Assembly (NCBI GenBank): GCA_028571685.1
Contig: CM053148.1
Span: 85,086,001-85,150,000 of the forward strand
DNA length: 64,000 bases
Direction: 5' to 3'
DNA from: Heterohyrax brucei
Taxonomy: Eukaryota > Chordata > Mammalia > Hyracoidea > Procaviidae
Each line of letters begins with the position of its first letter. Position 1 is the first letter of the stretch. This document shows, one piece after another, positions 44,761 to 57,960 of this stretch. The position numbers and the translations under genes are program-made. The notes beneath the pieces are model-generated. The model was not told where the DNA came from and did not search any database. It worked only from the letters and a program-made list of their open reading frames with translations.

Positions 44761-45440
44761 GATCCTCTCTCTAAACTACTCGGGCTTCCTCAAAACCTGA
44801 CAGCTGGATTTCAAGAATGATAGTCCCAACAAAATACCTTTCATGCCTTGACACTGGAAATCACACGGGATCACTTCTACCATAGAGTTATAAATTTTCA
44901 TCAATTGAAACTAGGAGTCCTTATACACCTATGCTTCACTGGGAAGAGTGCCAACACCACAGTGTCTCTGGAACATGTGAGATAGGAGATGTAGTCATTT
45001 CATAAAGTACAATCTTCCTCACAATTAATATATCACAATCTTAGAGAAAAAAACACACATAAACAAAAGTGAAATGAGTATAATTAATTTTAAATTATAA
45101 TTATGAATAAATACACAGGGGAAGTTAAAATTTTATACCACAGAAACTAAATCAACGCATTCAATTCTCCTCCTACTTTACCCATTCCCCTTTGCCTTCT
45201 GATGTTGTACATGAGAATTCTTAAAGCTTCACCATCTCTGCTGCTGCAAATGGCCTTCTGATAATCATGGCTTTGGGTGCCCTAGTATCTATCATTCATC
45301 TGTGCTACCCTGATATTTATCTTGAACCTTATATATCTTTATCTATTATACAAAACCAATGAGTAGCTTGTAATATACTACTTATTTTAAGTGAGAAATT
45401 TTAGAAGAGGATGGTATCATAACACTGAGTGTTGTTGTTG
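44761..45440. other. Unannotated A/T-rich interval
   Basis: The first 150 bases look like an old dispersed repeat continuing from block R. The rest shows nothing recognisable. Confidence 0.35.
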
Positions 45441-45462
45441 CCAAGCTAAAGCCAAGCGTTGT

Positions 45463-45960
45463 TGTTAGATGCTGTTAAGTCACTTTCCGCTCACAGTGAC
45501 CCTATGTACCACAGAACAACACATAGCCTGGTCCAGTGCCATATTTACTATCCTTCCTACTTCAGAGCTCATTGTTGCAGCCACTGTGTGAATTCATCTC
45601 ACGGAGAGTCTTCATCTTTTCTACAGACCCTCTACTTTATCAAGTCCTTCCTCAGGGACTGATCCCTCCTAATGACACATACAAAGTATGTAAGATGAAG
45701 TCTTGACGTATTTTCTTCAAAGGAACATTCTGGCTATGCTTCATCTAAGGCAGGTTTGTTTGTTTTCCTGGCAGTCCAGACATATTAATATTTTTTTTTT
45801 GTCACCACAGCAATCCAAAGACATCAATTCTTCTTTGGTATTCCTCATTCATTATCCAGCTTTTGCATGCATATGAGGAGATTGAAAATATCATGACTTG
45901 GGTCAGGTACCCTTTATTCCTCAAAATGACTTCTTTCTTTTTGGGACTTTAAAGATAACA
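45463..45960 (-). mobile_element. RTE LINE, 3' end
   Basis: Minus-strand tail and C-terminal region: CACAGTGACCCTATGTACCA, GTTGCAGCCACTGTGTGAAT, GGAACATTCTGGCTATGCTT. Confidence 0.72.
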
Positions 45961-46029
45961 TTTCCAGCAGATTTTCTGAATGCAATATGTCATTTATTTA
46001 TTGACTGCTTTTTCCTTAGCTTTGGTATT

Positions 46030-47510
46030 TTTGTTGTTGTTGTTAGGTGCCATTGAGTTGATTCTGACTCACAGTGACCCTGTGTACAATAGAACAATAT
46101 ACTGTTTGTCTTGCACCACATGCACAATTGTTGTTATGCTTAAGCTCACTGTTGCAGCCACAATATCAATCCATCTCATTGAGGGTCTTCTCCTTTTCAC
46201 TGACCTTCACTCTACCAAGCATGATGTTCTTCTCCAGGGACTTATTCCTCCTGCTGACATGTCCAAAGTACATAAGACGCAGTCTTGCCATCTTTTCTTC
46301 AACGTAGCACTCTTGTTGTACTTCTTCCACAACAGATCTGTTTGTTTTGGGGGCAGTCCACAATATATTGAATATTCTTCTCCAACACCAGAATTCAAAG
46401 GTGTCAATTCTTCTTTGTCTTCCTTATTCATCATCCAGGTTTTGCGTGCACATGTTGTGATTGAAAATACTGTCTTAGACTGGGTTTTTCTAGGGAAGCA
46501 AAACAATCAACACATATATGTACAAGGAAAGATTTATATACAAAGTACAAGCAAAGATTTATATGTAAACAGCTCTTGCAATTGCAGAAGCTGAATGTCC
46601 CAAGTCCTGTCACAAGGCTCACATGGCCACAGGAGCTGGTGAACCCAGAGTCAGCAGGTCAGAGACCAGAGATCTAGATCACTGGTTGTGTAGGTTGGCA
46701 GATCGCCAGCTGGCAGCAAGAAGGAGCTGCAGAAGTTGGCGTACACATGATTGGCAGGTCAGGGAGCAGGACTCTCAAGCATTGGCTGTAAGGGTTGAGA
46801 AATCCAATAGCTTCTAGGTCAGGTCCAGGAACCAGACACCAGAAGGCAGCAGGAGCTGCTGGCTATGTGAGCACACTGGCAGTAGGCAGTGGAAGGTGGA
46901 GAGACAAGAGCTGGGGGACAGGAAGCAGCACCACAGGCCCTGCCCTGCCACTTGATACAGCAGCCAAACCCGGAGTAGCCAAGTTGACATAATCCTGACC
47001 ACCATAAATACCAGGGCTTTGGTCAGACACACCTTAGTCTTCAAGGCAGTGTCTTTAATTTTCAATATTTCCCCAAAGCTATGCACCCTTTGATTTCTTG
47101 ACTGCTCTTACATGGGTATTGATTGTGGAACCAATGAAATAAAACCTTTGACAACCTCAAGTCTTCATCTGTTTATCACATTATTGCTTAATGGCCCAGT
47201 TGTGTGGATTTTTGTTTTCTTGATGTCCAGTCACAATCCACGCAGAAGGCTGTCCGCCATGGGTGACTTTGCTGGCATCTAAATACCAGTGACATAGCTT
47301 CCAGCATCACAACAACTTGAAAGCCCCCACAGTAAGACAAACTGACAGACAAGTAGGAGATAACTGATATTGTATCCAAGGAAAATGAAATCCTTCACAA
47401 CATCAACCTCTTCTCAGCTTATCTTGTCTGATAAGTGTGGTAAGTGATCCTGCTTATTGATACAGTTCTGAGTGGTTTTATTTTCTTTGTGTTGAAGTTT
47501 AAATCCATAA
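46030..47510 (-). mobile_element. RTE LINE interrupted by an LTR-like insert
   Basis: 46030-46481 is the 3' part, with frames such as MARLRLMYFGHVSRRNKSLE then KNIMLGRV on the minus strand. 47012-47300 continues upstream into the reverse transcriptase (CACACCTTAGTCTTCAAGGC). 47380-47510 is a partial repeat of the same segment. Confidence 0.78.
46482..47011 (+). mobile_element. LTR-like insertion inside the RTE
   Basis: It starts TGTCTTAGACTGGG directly after AAAATAC and ends ACCACCATA before AATACC, so a short AAATAC-type target duplication is likely. It is G/C-rich and noncoding. Family not identified; a nonautonomous LTR is my best guess. Confidence 0.5.
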
Positions 47511-47524
47511 TGATGGCTATAGCT

Positions 47525-47560
47525 TTGTGTGTGTGTATGTGTGTGTGTATCTACATTTGT
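47525..47560. repeat. (GT)n microsatellite
   Basis: Two runs of GTGTGTGT separated by AT. Confidence 0.85.
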
Positions 47561-47689
47561 AAGTGTTACAAAAACTCTTTGCTTTCTGCTATCAAGGCTT
47601 TGTCAATCTGCATAATATTGTAAGTCTTATTCCAATCCTAACTGCTTGATGCAGGATGCCTAGCTTTCAGGCTGCCTGTCTTTCAGCAT

Positions 47690-48221
47690 GCCTTATGATT
47701 TAATCAGGAAGGACTTTTCTAACAGAAATACCACGTAAGGGATGGCTTTAACAAAGGAAAGTTTATTCTTATATAGTCTGGTAGGCTGCAGTCCATATCT
47801 AGGGTGTCTGCTCCAGAGGAAGGCTTTTCTCCCTTGACGGCTCTGGAGGAAAGTCCGGTATTGCCTCAGTCTTTGTCCAGGGAGCATCTTGGCGCAGGAA
47901 CCTCAGGTCTGAAGGACGCAGTCTTCTCCCGGTGCTGCTTTCTTGATGGTACCAGGTTCCTGATTCTCAGCCTGCTTCTCTGTCCTTTTGTCTCTCATAG
48001 GATGAAAGGATTAAGGGTGGGGCAAGCCATGCTCCAGGGAAACTCCCTTTACAGTGGAGCAGGGAGGTAATCTCATGAAGGGATTTACAGCCCTACCCTA
48101 ATCCTTTAACATACAGTTTAGGGAAACCACAAAACAGAGGACAGTCACAAGATACTGGGAATCATGGCCCAGCCACATGGCTAAGCATATTTTTGGGGGG
48201 ACACAATTCAATCCATGACAC
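47690..48221 (-). mobile_element. MaLR-type LTR
   Basis: Its minus-strand start is TGTCATGGATTGAATTGTGT, typical of MaLR (ERVL-MaLR) LTRs, followed by the CCATGATTCCCAGTATC block. It runs to about 47690. No internal region is seen. Confidence 0.65.
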
Positions 48222-48604
48222 CTTACTCACTAAGCTTAATCATTTCTAGCTCTTCAAAGAGAGTGAAAGATGTGTGACACATCCTGTCACTTGAACACTT
48301 AGAGGAAATGCTAAGGGTTGATTTCAATATTGTCCTATCACAGGGGCTAAGGAGTGCCAAAGAGAGAGGGAGAGATGGGATAATAGACAGTCAGTGGTGC
48401 AGCCAAAACAGACACAATATTTATGGACTAAATTTGCCCTCTTGTACTGATGTGTTTTGTGGTGCTCTAGAAACAATTACAATTGTAGCATCAAAAATCC
48501 CTGACCACAGATCACTGTAACAGATATAGTGATAATGAAAAAGTTTGAAATATTGCTGTGAATCACAGACATGAAGTGAGCATATGAGGACTGCCAAATA
48601 AGAT

Positions 48605-49140
48605 GGCGAGCTCATCCTGGAAAAAGTGCTACATAACTCATTGCTGAATATCACTATCGTCACCTTTGAAGTACTCCCTTTGTGAATCCATGCATTGACT
48701 CCAGAGCCTAGTTCACCATTTAAAGAAATTCGGAACCTTTTTTCCTGGAATGGCCATCAGAGATATCATCATATTATGCATGATAGCCCAAAAGTCCTCG
48801 AAGTGTCTTCCTTCCAATAGTCCCTTTAACTCCAGGTAGAGAAGAAGGTCACTGGGGGCTAATTAGGTGAGCAAGGAGGATGTTCCAACACAGTTATTTG
48901 TTTACTGCCTGAAAATCCCTCACAGACAACTATTCAATTAAGTTTGTAAAATTACCACCTTGCCACCATGCACAATGGCCATTTCAGAAAGAGTTCCAAA
49001 ACTGCTTTGAAGGGTGGACTAGGTGCTAGCTTTGGTGCATAGCTTCCCAAGGGGGGTACTTTGAAGGTGACTATAGTGATATTCAGCAGTGAGGTATGCA
49101 GGAGGTATGTAGCACTTAGAACTATTAAGTTCACAGACAC
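48605..49140. mobile_element. Palindromic mariner-derived element
   Basis: The left arm (48615-48770) and right arm (48985-49120) are inverted copies: CATTGCTGAATATCACTATC against GACTATAGTGATATTCAGCA. The loop carries mariner transposase sequence on the minus strand. Confidence 0.75.
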
Positions 49141-49379
49141 AATTGTGAAACCACATACACTGTTGGGAAAGCAACATCACAAAACTGCTATTTGTAAAAA
49201 ATGCACAATTTTCAAAGTGTAGTAAACTGAAGTGCAATAGAACAAAGAGATCTGTTTTCTCTTAAAACAGAACAAAACAAATGCTTACTGCACCATGGAG
49301 GGATATGAGTCTGACTTTGCTTGATCAGATACCACGGAAAGTTTTACTGAGTATATCTGTTTTATCTTTGTGAAAGTAA

Positions 49380-50285
49380 AGTCCCTCACGATAGAATTTT
49401 GCAAGACCAAAGACATTCTTGTATATACATGAAACTTACCAGCAGGAAAACACATGAGTCAAACCAAATACGTGGGGGTAAAATAGAAGATGGAGAAGTC
49501 CGATATCATCAGTCAGACCAAGATCAGGGACTAACTGCAGAATAGGCTATCAGTTGCTCACACAAAAATTCATGTGGAAACAGATAATTAAAACAAGTCC
49601 ACTAGAGCCAAAGTACAACCTTGAATATATTCCACCTGAATTTAGAATCCATCTCAAGGACAGATTAGACACACTGAACACTAATATTAGAAAACTGCTT
49701 AAGTTGTGAGATAACATTAAGAGCATATATGAAGCAAGCAAAGTCATTAAAAAGAGAAAAACAGAGAAAACCAAAAAGGATGTCAGAAGAAACCCTGAAA
49801 TTTGCTTCTGAACACAGAGTAGCTAAAGTGAAAAGAAGAAATGATCATGTAAAAGAGCCAAATGGAGGATTTCACAGGGCAGCTGAAGAAGACAAGGTAA
49901 AATAGTACAATGAAGTGTGCAAAAGACATGGAGTTAGAAAACCAAAAGGAAAGAACAAGCTCTGCATTTCATAAGCTGAAAGATGGAAGAAAACTTCAAG
50001 CCCGAGGTTCAGTATTGAAGAATTCTGTGGGCAAACTAGCGAGCAACACAGGAATTATCTAAAGAACGTGGAAGGAATACAGAGTTACAGAACAAAAAGG
50101 AACTGCAACTATTTTAGGAGGGAACAGATAATCAAAAAACTCTGGTATTGCAGGAAGAAGTACAAGTTGTGCTAAAGACTGGCCACAACAAGGCTCTGGG
50201 ACGTGACAGAACACCAGTTGAAATGTTTCCACAAATGGATGAAATTCCTGATGAGATTATCTGCTTGTAGGGAATTGTCTGCTGC
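49380..50285 (+). mobile_element. RTE LINE, endonuclease-to-RT linker
   Basis: It is a decayed + strand copy: CCAGATCAGGGACTAACTGC-like endonuclease end, GAGCCAAAGTACAACCTTGA, GGAAGAAGTACAAGTTGTGC and GAAATGTTTCCACAAATGGA. It meets arm C at its 3' end, as the RTE does in arm A. Confidence 0.75.
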
Positions 50286-53066
50286 CTGTATGTCCTATAA
50301 CATTCTCTCCTCTAACAACCCTGTTTGTGGTGCATTTCATTCAGAAAAGGAGTGAATCTGTGCAAAACTAGAATTCTGAAACCTCACTCGGTTCATCATT
50401 TCCGGTCTTTGACTCGTCTTAATCATTAATTTGAATTCTCCGTTATTTACATGTGTTCCTAAATAATTTTCGGGACGATTTTTACCTTAACAAGTTAAAT
50501 ATTTTCCTTAATGTTTTGATCAGAATGTTTTCAAAAACCTCTTCCCAACAGTATAGCGGTCAGCCAACATTGCTTCAGTACATCTATCAGCTCTTGGGGT
50601 TAAGGTTGATTTCCTTCTTGAAGTCTCCAGCCTCTCTGCTGTTGTATCCATTGGGTGTTTAGTGATCCTTCTTGATTAGTGTTTTACTTTCATTTCACTC
50701 ACTCCAGATCCAAAGGCATTTAGGTGATTTCTTTGTTTTCCTTCTTTATTTCTCTATAATTTCCTTAAAAGAAATTCTGTTGTAACTTCCTTTCTGCTTC
50801 TTAGCTTCTGCTCTATTTTCCGCCATACATGTGGCAACACCACATGTAGTCCATCCTGACCTCATCCATTGTTTGGGGCTTAACTCTGGTTCCTTTCCCT
50901 CCACAAAACCTTTCCCAGACATCTCAATTTTTATGACTTTCTGTCTACCCTGTTGCTTGTCTTATCTGTAACGATTAAGGTGAGCATAGTCGTACCAACA
51001 CATATGCTACGTTTTGTTGTTATTTAGCAATTTTATTCTGGAAAACTGACTTTCCAAAGAATGATGTAGATGTGGAGGAATTCAATATTTATCTGCCTTA
51101 CCTTCTCTCTCCCATAAGTCAAAACAGGTTATTTACTAGGTATTTTCAAAACAAAGACTGAATAAAAACATCCCGTGATCATGTTTAGGTCAAGTCAGTC
51201 TTGCATATTTCTGAACTTTGGAAGGGAAACGAGTGTATACGTGGTAGATAAGCATTTTGATCATTACATTTATTTGTGACTTTGGGAGCCACATTCAGTC
51301 ACTTTGTGATCATGTCAAATGCTTATCTTTACAACATTTGTTTTTCTCCTCTAATTCATAGATATTTCATGTGAACATAATGTTTGTCAAGCTGAATAGT
51401 TTCGTTTGTATTGGAAACCCTCCAACAAGAGTTATCTGTAAATGATAACTTACAGAATGTCCTTACAGACTCACTCTGCTATTCCTCATAGAGTGCAAAT
51501 AAACAAAATCACAAATGAAAGTATGTAGAAAAACTCACACGATCTGAGTTATTTCTACAGCTAAGGCACAGACATCTGTTTAAATCTGTACACTACTACA
51601 GTTTCACTCAGAATATCATTATCAACTTGCTGTATAGCTTTCTTTAAACCATTTCCTCCTTTGCACAGGAGGCATTTGCATGTGCATCATTTTGTTTGGG
51701 ATTAGGATAGTGATACAGTGCTTCAGTACCCACTTCCGGGTCCCAGTATGTCAGGCAACATACAAATGTCAAGATTTTCTAATATCTGCATCTTCCTTAT
51801 TACTGGGCTTGAGTCTCCCAGTACGCAGTTTTTCCCTGGAGTAGAAAACTCACAATGAATCCTATCATGAGGCAATAATAGAGATTTCTACACAAAAGTT
51901 GCTGTAATGCTCATGCCTTCACATCATACTTTAGCTTCTCTAAAACATTTATGGTATGCCACTGGGCTTTTTCCTTTGTCCTTTGTATCACAAGTTTTTA
52001 AAATTGAGTACGTATTTGTCTATATCTGTTATAATTGTTTACTTATCTGAAAACCCAATAAAAAGTTACCAGCACTTAAAAAGACAAATATTAAGGCTTT
52101 AAATGTCACTGGAACACAAAATTTTCTACGGAAGAATACAAGGACTCACTGTTAAGTTTGCAAGCTCATCCTAGAAACAGTGCTGCATACCTCAGTGCTG
52201 AATACACTAAGCTTTGAAGTCCTCCCCTTGGGAAGCTATGCACTGATGTCACTGCCTAGTACACTCTTCAAAGCAATTTTGGAACTCTTTCTGTAATGCC
52301 CTCAGAGCTGTCATCATACTATCTTGATGTCCTGAATGTCAACCAAATGTTTTCCTTTCAATATTTCCTTTATCTTTGAGTAAAGGCAAAAGTCATTGGG
52401 TGCCAGATCAGGTGAATAGGGAGGGTGTTCCAATACTGTTATTTTTTCACTGGCTAAAAACTCCCTCACAGACAACTATACAATTAAGTTCATGAACTTG
52501 CCACCAAGCACAATGGCCTTTCGAGAAAGAGTGCTAAAATACCATTGAAGGGTAGACTAGTCCCTGGCATCATTGCATAGCTTCCCAAGAGGAGTCCTTC
52601 GAAGGTCACTGTGGTGATATTCAGCCATGAAGTATGTAGCATTTAGAATGAATAAGCATGAAGACGTAGTTGCTGACTTTGTATAAGACTATTTGAGAAA
52701 TGACCTATAAGCTGTAACCAGGGTATCAGGTGGAACAATTCCCACTTATGATCCTAGGTGGCTCAGTTTACAGTATATTTTTCAGTGACCAATGATGTAC
52801 TAATGTTTAATGCAGATGACCTAACAGCAAAATACTTCTAAAAAGAGCAGTCACCATAAGAACTTTTTTCAGAATCCATTGTAAAAAACATGTTCCAGTA
52901 TTTTTTTCCAGCATTTACACAATTTTACATTTCCTCTTACAACCTCCTCCTTTCACAAATAGTGTTTTTGAAAAGTTGCCATACTCTTTGTATAAGTGAA
53001 CAAATAGAATTAAAAATGCTTTTATTTCTGTGAAAAGATGGAAAAAAATGGGAAACACATTGTGGT
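50210..53066 (-). repeat. Segmental duplication arm C (inverted copy of arm A)
   Basis: It is the inverted counterpart of 24200-27060. The order of landmarks is reversed: the RTE junction near 50260, CCCAGTATGTCAGGCAACAT at 51743, the mariner-derived element at 52140-52660, and GGGAAACACATTGTGG ending at 53066. An L1 3' end abuts it at about 53080. Confidence 0.8.
52140..52660. mobile_element. Palindromic mariner-derived element in arm C
   Basis: It is the inverted counterpart of 24603-25160. Arms: 52150-52320 and 52495-52640. The loop shows the minus-strand mariner motif around AGATCAGGTGAATAGGGAGG (SPDL-type residues). Confidence 0.78.
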
Positions 53067-54289
53067 TACCTCTAGTGATTTTTTAAATTTATTTTATTGT
53101 GATTGAAAGTATACACTCGAAACTGAATTTTTATGCCCACCTATCTGCAGCTCCTTCTGCTCTCCCTGTCCAGAGACAGTGCATTTGTCCTTTCCATTCT
53201 ACATATGACATATCCTCTTAACAATCCTCTGTCCCCTCCTCTCCACTCCCCTCTAGTAAGATGCCAGGACTACAGTATCCTATAGACACACAGAACCATA
53301 AAGTATATACACCATATGGTCGCATTGTGTCCCCAAGTCCAGTCCATTCCTGTCCGAAGAGTTAACTTCAGTAATGTTTTCTGCTCAGGGGCAGCAGCGA
53401 GTCAAGGGGTCATGCCCCCAGGGGAACTACCAGGCTGCTGGCCCATCAATTACAGTCTTTCAGTGGAGTTCTTGAGGTGTCCCCCTCTTTTTCTTCTGTT
53501 GCCACTGGAACTCGACATTGTTTGTCCCATCACAGCTGTCTTTGGTGGTAGCTGGCACTATTCTAGTTCTTCTGGTCATAGGTTGACACATTCACCCGTT
53601 CACTTGGGTCTTTCTGTCTTCTGGGCTGTTTTACCCTCATGTCTATGTTGTTCTTGGTAGTCGACTGTTCTGGGTGATTTGGAACAATTTGGTGCACCTC
53701 AGATGGCAGCTTCCTAGCTTTTAAGTCCCCAGATGCTGCTCACCAATATAGGGTGCAGAACAGTCTCTTAGCAATAAGCTAGCTATGCCAATCGGCCTCA
53801 CTAGCATGGCCTCATGACCATGAGAGCATGGTCCCCAGAACCACACCCTTGCTATGCTATCCCTGCAATGCTGGGTTAAGATGAGTTTTCAGCTTATGTT
53901 GAAGTCCAGTTAAGTTGATCTTTCTACTGTTTGCTGTCACTGCTTTCACCCAAACAAAATTCTATCACCTGTCTAATCTATGACCAGTCCTTTTCCTCCA
54001 CCCCTCCCTTGCAGCCATCAAAGAGTCTTTTCTTCTGTACATAAGTTTGTTTTTAAGTTCTTACAGTAGGGGTCTCGTACAATATTTGTCCTTGTACTGC
54101 TGACTGATTTCACTCAGCATAACGTCTGACCGTTGAAACCAGATAATGAGATGCTTCCTAAAATCATCATTGTTCTTTATTGTTGCATAGTGCTCCACTG
54201 AGAATACATACTGTCGTTGGGAATCTGGGTTAACTCCATCGTTTAGCTATTGTGGGCTGTGCTACACTGAACATTCTTGTGCACGCATT

Positions 54290-57200
54290 TGTTCATGTGG
54301 CTGCCCTTGATTCTGTAGGATACAAACTGAGAAGTGGGATTGCTGGATCAATTGCTATATCTATTTCCAGTTTTTTAAAGAAGTGCCAGATTGCTTTCCA
54401 AAGAGAATGTACCATTTTACAATCCCACCAGCAATGTAGGAGAGTTCTAATTTCTCCACAGTCTCTCAAGTATTTGTTGTTCTGCCTTTTTTGCATCATG
54501 GTTTACCTTGTTGGGGTGAAACACTATCTCAGTGTAGTTTTGATTTGGATTTCTCTAATAGCTAATGATTGTGAACATTTCCTCATGTGTCTTTTCGCTG
54601 TCTGGGTATCCTCTTTGGCGAAGTGTCTGTCCATCTCCTTTGCCCATTGCTTAATCAGGTTATTTACCTTTTTATTGCTGATATTTTGCAGTACCTTGTA
54701 GATTATGGAGATCAGACATCAGTCCAGCTTGTAGTTGGCAAATATTGTTTCCCATTGTGTCCAGCCAAGCCAAGTGCTGTTGAGTTTAATTCTTTCGATA
54801 TTTGAATGAGAAAAGGTGTTTGATTCTTAGTAGTTCTGACTTACCTACTTTCTCTTCTGTTGATAGTGCTTTGTCAAATTTTGAAGTCTGTCTAAGCTGT
54901 GTATTAAAGCTTCCATTGTTAACTCTATTTTTTCTTCCATGATCTTTATCATTTTATGTTTGGTATTTAGCTCTTTTACCCAATTTGAGTTAGTTTTTGT
55001 GCAAGGTGTGAGATACTGGTCTTGTTTTAATTTTTTTGCGGATGGATATGCAATTTTGCCAACACCATTTGTTAAAGAGAAAGTTTTCACTCCACTTTAC
55101 AATCTTAGGGCCTTTGCCAAGTATCAACTATTCCTAAGAGGATAGTGGCATCTCTGGGGTCTTAACTGTGTTCCATTGATCTATATATTTCTTTTTCTAC
55201 CAGTACCAGGCTGTTTTTACTACTGTGACAGTGCAATAGCTTCTAACATTGGGTAGTGTGAGGCCTCCCACTGTGTTTCACTTCTTCAGTAGTGCTCTGC
55301 TTATCTGAGGTTTCTTCCCTTTCCAAAGTTGATGATTTGTTTCTCCACCTCACTTTAAAATGTCACTGGAATTTGTATTGAGATTGTATTGTATGCGTAG
55401 ATTGCTTTGGTAAAATAGACATTTTCACAATGTTAAGTATTTCTGTCTACGAGCAGGGTAGGTTTCTTTATTTATGTAATTCTGTCTTGTGTTCTTGCAG
55501 TACAGTCTTCTGGTTCTCTTTGTAATGGTCTCATATTTCTCTAGTTGGACTTCTTCCTAGGTATTTTATCTTCTTGGGAACAATAATGAGTGATATTGAT
55601 TTAGTGATTTCTTTTTTGATGATCTCTTTGTTAGTATAAAGGAATCCTACTGTTTTACTTATGTTTATCCTGATACTTTGCTGAACTCTGCTATTAGTTC
55701 AAGTTGTTTACTTAATGGATTCTTTAGAATTCTCTGCATATACAATCATATCATCTGCGAATAGGGAGAATTTTACTTCTTCTGTGTCAGTGACTATGCC
55801 CTTTGTTTCTTTGCCTTGTCTAATTGCTCTGGCCAGAACTTCTAGTACAATGTTGAATAGAAGTGGTGAGAGCGGGCATTCTTGTCTAGTTCCCCTCTCA
55901 AAGGGAATTCTTTCAGTCTCTCTCTCCATTTAGGATGAAGTAGGTGGTTGACTTTGCATAGATGCACCTTATTACATTGAAAGATTTCCCTTCTATTCCA
56001 ATTTTGCTGAGAGTTATTTAGCACGAATCAGTGTTGGATTTTGTCAAATGTCTTTTCTTCATTAATTGACAAAATCAGGTGATTCTTATTTTTTGTGTTA
56101 CTTATGTGGTTGATCACATTAATTGCTTTTCTGATGTTGAACCAGACTTGCATCCCTGGTATGAATCCAATGTGGTCATGATGAATTTTTTTTTATATGC
56201 TGTTGAATTTTATTGGAAAGGATTTTGCTGAAGATTTTTGCATCCAGATTCATGGAGGATATTGGTCTGTAATTTTCCTTCATTGTTGGATCTTTCCCTG
56301 CCTTTGGTTACTCTGTCTTAATAGAAAGAATTGGAGAGTATTCCATCCATTTCTGTGCTGCGAGATAGTCTCAGTATTAGAGTTAACTCTTCTTTAAAAC
56401 TTTTGTAGAATTCTGCAGTGAAGCCATTTAGGCCAGGACTTTTTTTGGCTGGTAGTTTTTGGATGAATTTTTCAATCTCTTCCTTTGTGATGGATTCATT
56501 AAATTGTTCTATTTCTCCTTTTGATAATTTTCATAGGTTATATGAATCTAGAAATTTGTCCAATTCCTCTAGGTTTTCAAATCTGTTAGAGTAAAGTCTT
56601 TCATCGCATTCTGTTATGATACTTTTGATTTCAGTTGGGTCTGTTGTGACATCTCCCATATCATTTCTTATTCAGGTTATTTGTTTCCTCTCCTGTTTTT
56701 CTTTTGTAAGCTTAGCAAGTGGTATTTTGTTGATTTTTTTGAAGCACCAGCTTTTGGTCTTACCATTTTTTTTCAATTGTTCTTTTATTCTGTGATTCAT
56801 TTAGTTCTGCTCTAATCTTTATGATCTGTTTTCTTCTGGTGACTGAAGGGTTCCTCTGTTGCTCTCTTTCTACTTATTCAAGATGTAGAGTTAATTCCTT
56901 GATTTGGGTCCTTTCTTTCTGCTGGATGTATGGATTTATAAAGATCAATTGACCTCTGAGCACTGCTTTGGCTGTATCTCATAGGTTCAGGTAGGATGTG
57001 TTTTCATTCTCATTTGAATCTGTTAATTTCTTTATTTCATCCTTGATTTCTTCTATAACCTATGGCTTTTGGGGCAAGGTGTTCAGTTTTTATGAGTTCC
57101 AATTGCTATCTACGTTTTTTTTTCTGCTATTGATTTTGACTTTTATGGCTTTTGGTCTGAGATGATGCTTTGCAATAATTCAGTGGTCTGGATTTCACTG

Positions 57201-57960
57201 AGATTTGCTTTGTGTCCTAACACATGGTCTATTCTGGAAAATGTTCCATGCACATTGGAGAAGAAGGTGCACTTATCTGACAATGGAAAAAAAGTTCTGT
57301 ATATGTTGATGACGTCCAGTTTGTTAATTGTCACAGTCCCAATAAGGTCCTCTGTGTCTTTACTGAGCTTTTTTCTGGATGATTTGTCCATTACTGAAAG
57401 TGGAGTGTTGAAGTTTCCAACTGTTATTGTGGCGTGATCAACGTCATTTTTCAGTGTAGTAAGTGTCTGTTTGATGTTTTTAAATGCTCTGGTATTGGGT
57501 GCATAAACGTTTAATATTATTAAGTCCTGCTTGTGTAGTGAACCTTTCAGCAATAGATTGTGACCATCCTTGTCCACAAGAGTGGTTTTACATTAAATAG
57601 ATTGTGACCATCCTCATCCACAAGAGTGGTTTTACATTAAAATCTTTTAAATCTGGGTTTAGTATTGCCACACCTGCTCTTCTTTCTATGTTGTTAGCTT
57701 GTTAATCTTCAGTTTGTTCATATCTTTAAGTCTAATGTGTGTTTCTTGTAAGCAACTTATATATAAGTCATGTCTTTTGATCTAGGATGTCACTTGCTGT
57801 GTTTTTATTAGAACATTCAGTACATTTACATTCAGTATAGTTTTTGATAGGTATGTGTTTAGTGATGTTGTTTTCGTGCATTTTTTTTTTTCTTGATGTT
57901 TTCTTTGTTACTCTTAATATGCTCTCTGGGTCAGTCTTCTTTATGTGTTGACTTTTCATC
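54290..57960 (-). pseudogene. L1 ORF2 remnant (endonuclease and reverse transcriptase)
   Basis: The endonuclease part includes LIILNVYAPNTRAFKNIKQ and GNFNTPLS (57577-57143). The reverse transcriptase part includes [20 protein letters not shown] and the FADDM catalytic box (55929-55708). The C-terminal piece with WWDCKMVHSLWKAIWHF lies at 54499-54293. Multiple frameshifts and stops; inactive. Confidence 0.88.
57553..57639. repeat. Tandem duplication of about 44 bp in L1 ORF2
   Basis: AATAGATTGTGACCATCC through GTGGTTTTACATTA occurs twice back to back with few differences. Confidence 0.85.

Noticed and set aside
45980..46594. 204-codon + strand frame, the second longest in the window
   Set aside because: It lies antisense to the RTE 3' end and runs into the LTR-like insert; composition is that of an antisense shadow.
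53316..53660. 114-codon + strand frame
   Set aside because: It is antisense to the L1 3' UTR and shows no domain.
57143..57577. 144-codon frame on the minus strand
   Set aside because: It is the L1 ORF2 endonuclease remnant, in a broken element, not a host gene.
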